Shown one piece after another: positions 37,449-38,555 of a stretch of DNA of 38,555 nt; the stretch's first letter is position 1; each line of letters starts with the position of its first letter. The notes beneath the pieces were generated by a model. That model had not been told where the DNA came from. It saw only the letters and a program-made list of their open reading frames with translations, and did no database searches. The position numbers and the translations under genes were made by a program. The stretch comes from Clostridiales bacterium. Lineage in GTDB: Bacteria; Bacillota; Clostridia; Oscillospirales; Oscillospiraceae. Location: contig SFFE01000011.1 in the NCBI GenBank assembly GCA_004556965.1, positions 1-38,555 on the forward strand, read 5' to 3'.

Positions 37449-38393
37449 TCATTGTGTGGGATGGGTGGAATCGCTGCCGCTGTCCGCGCTGCCGTCCGTA
37501 TCCGGACGGACTTCGGCTTCCGGCGCCGGTTCGCCGGCTTCGGCGAGCGCCGCGCGGCGGACGTACAGTTCCGGCTGCTGCCTGCGGCGCAGCAGCACCA
37601 CGAGCAGCACAACGGCCACAACGGCCGACAGTGCGGCCAGAAGCTGCGAGACCCGGATCATCGTGCCGGGGATGTACAGGCTGTCGGTGCGCAGCCCCTC
37701 GATCATGGCGCGGCCGACGCCGTACCACGCGACGTAGAGCAGCGTGACCTCGCCGTCGAATTTGCGTTCGTGCTTTTGATAGTAGAAGTGCAGGAACAGA
37801 AAACCGGCGAAATTCCACAGGCTCTCGTACAAAAACGTGGGGTGAACGTAAATGGGGGCTTTGCCCGGCACGGTCAGCCCCATGCGGCAGAAGACGGTCG
37901 TCTCCCGGCCGAAGGCCTCGCGGTTGATGAAGTTGCCCCAGCGCCCGATGCACTGGCCGATGAGCAGGCCGTACATGGCGATGTCGCCCAGCGCGCCGAC
38001 CGGGATGCGCTTTTTGCGGCTCCAGACGAGCGCCAGCAGCACGCCTGCGATGATGCCGCCGTAGATGGCCAGCCCCCCTTCCCAGACCTTGAAGATGTCC
38101 GCCGGGCGGGCGAGATAGTCCGGGAGGTTGAACAGCACATAGTACAGCCGCGCGCCGATGATCGCCGTCGGGATCAGCCAGAGGACGTAGTCGAACAGAT
38201 CGTCGCTGGAGATGCCGGCAAACGCCTTGCTACGGCGGGAGCAGTAGAGAATGCCGAGGATGAAGCCGAGCGCGATGATCGCGCCGTACCAGTAGAAGGT
38301 GTGGCCGAAGAGCTGGAACGACGCCGGGGGGTTGATGGAAAAGTTGCCGAACATGGGGAAGCTGATGCTCGCTTCCCGCAGCATGGTTTGCAT
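37449..38393 (-). CDS. lgt: Prolipoprotein diacylglyceryl transferase
   Basis: A 314-residue, seven-helix membrane enzyme that moves diacylglycerol from phosphatidylglycerol to the lipobox cysteine of prolipoproteins, such as the GH25 lipoprotein encoded nearby. Signatures are LYYVLFN, GGLAIYGGIIAG, the Lgt motif GRWGNFINREAFG and HPTFLYESLWN. The last 40 residues form an acidic/Ser-rich tail beyond the usual end. The ATG at 38393 was chosen for AAGGAG 8 bases upstream; the open frame upstream crosses a hairpin repeat and is not native. Confidence 0.95.
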   Translation of the reverse strand: MQTMLREASISFPMFGNFSINPPASFQLFGHTFYWYGAIIALGFILGILYCSRRSKAFAGISSDDLFDYVLWLIPTAIIGARLYYVLFNLPDYLARPADIFKVWEGGLAIYGGIIAGVLLALVWSRKKRIPVGALGDIAMYGLLIGQCIGRWGNFINREAFGRETTVFCRMGLTVPGKAPIYVHPTFLYESLWNFAGFLFLHFYYQKHERKFDGEVTLLYVAWYGVGRAMIEGLRTDSLYIPGTMIRVSQLLAALSAVVAVVLLVVLLRRRQQPELYVRRAALAEAGEPAPEAEVRPDTDGSADSGSDSTHPTQ

Positions 38394-38433
38394 GATGGTT
38401 GCTCCTTTCGTGGAGGGATCCTGATATTCTGAC

Positions 38434-38555
38434 GCCGGTGCGATACGCGCCGAGCCAAGGCTTCCCCCTCTGGGGGAAGCTGTCGGCGGAGCCGACTGAT
38501 GAGGGCAATGCCAGCTGCGAAACGGAGAACACCTCATCCGTCACGGCTACGCCGT
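38434..38555. repeat. CTTCCCC-type dispersed repeat (cut by window end)
   Basis: GCGATACGCGCCGAGCC is followed by a GGCTTCCCCC/GGGGGAAGCT hairpin, a GTCGGC/GCCGAC hairpin and TGATGAGG, then CTCATCCGTCACGGC. The class is common between genes of gut Clostridia; a shorter relative sits at about 23506-23544. Confidence 0.65.

Overview
The window is high-GC Firmicutes chromosome. The best fit is a spore-forming, anaerobic gut Clostridia of the Oscillospiraceae (Ruminococcaceae) type. Supporting signs are a SpoIIP engulfment hydrolase, a SleB-type hydrolase, a BofC-like protein, AGGAGG ribosome sites, TTGACA/TATAAT promoters, a class A penicillin-binding protein, a SAM-I riboswitch before metK, SLH-domain surface proteins and many small hairpin-forming intergenic repeats. 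No phage, transposase, CRISPR array or conjugation module was seen. The most accessory-looking stretch is about 31.4-32.3 kb.

Layout. 0-5 kb: CBS-domain protein, spoIIP, a TSCPD-domain protein, an AT-rich island, a SleB-type hydrolase and rsmG, separated by mosaic hairpin repeats that often touch stop codons. 5-8.3 kb (minus strand): a threonine-aldolase-like PLP enzyme followed by a polytopic membrane protein with a DUF6273-like tail. 8.4-11.5 kb: a secreted protein with 16 Cys/His repeats and three SLH domains, divergent from an XRE regulator across an operator-like region. 11.6-14.6 kb: an orphan hypB divergent from ppk1. 14.7-21.3 kb, methionine/SAM block: SAM-I riboswitch and metK on the plus strand face a coupled minus-strand operon (MetH-reactivation-domain protein, metH, homocysteine methyltransferase-MTHFR fusion). 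Between them lies a candidate type I toxin-antitoxin locus.

21.4-26.5 kb is cell-envelope material: NlpC/P60 hydrolase with five SH3 domains, a small conserved protein, a class A PBP, a BofC-like protein and a DUF1292 protein. 26.5-28.1 kb carries a probable 6S RNA, then a cation-diffusion-facilitator gene behind a NiCo-riboswitch-like leader that contains a duplicated terminator and three perfect 12-bp hairpins. 28.1-28.6 kb is a small XRE switch with two palindromic operators facing an unlisted 50-residue ORF. 28.6-31.4 kb: gdhA and a URO-D/MtaA-type protein. 31.5-32.8 kb: a small zinc-ribbon protein, an acyltransferase-3 remnant, tRNA-Tyr and tRNA-Thr. 32.8-38.5 kb: a small helical protein, a GH25 lysozyme lipoprotein (possibly leaderless), an S8 protease with SLH domains, a YitT-type membrane protein, a coiled-coil protein and lgt.

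The genes share a few themes. Peptidoglycan and surface remodelling runs through SpoIIP, SleB, NlpC/P60, PBP1, GH25, the SLH proteins and Lgt. The methionine cycle is served by MetK, MetH with its reactivation partner, and MTHFR. Metal handling is represented by CDF and HypB. Start codons were chosen by ribosome-site position; promoters, terminators and RNA structures were read by eye and have not been tested by covariance models or transcript data.
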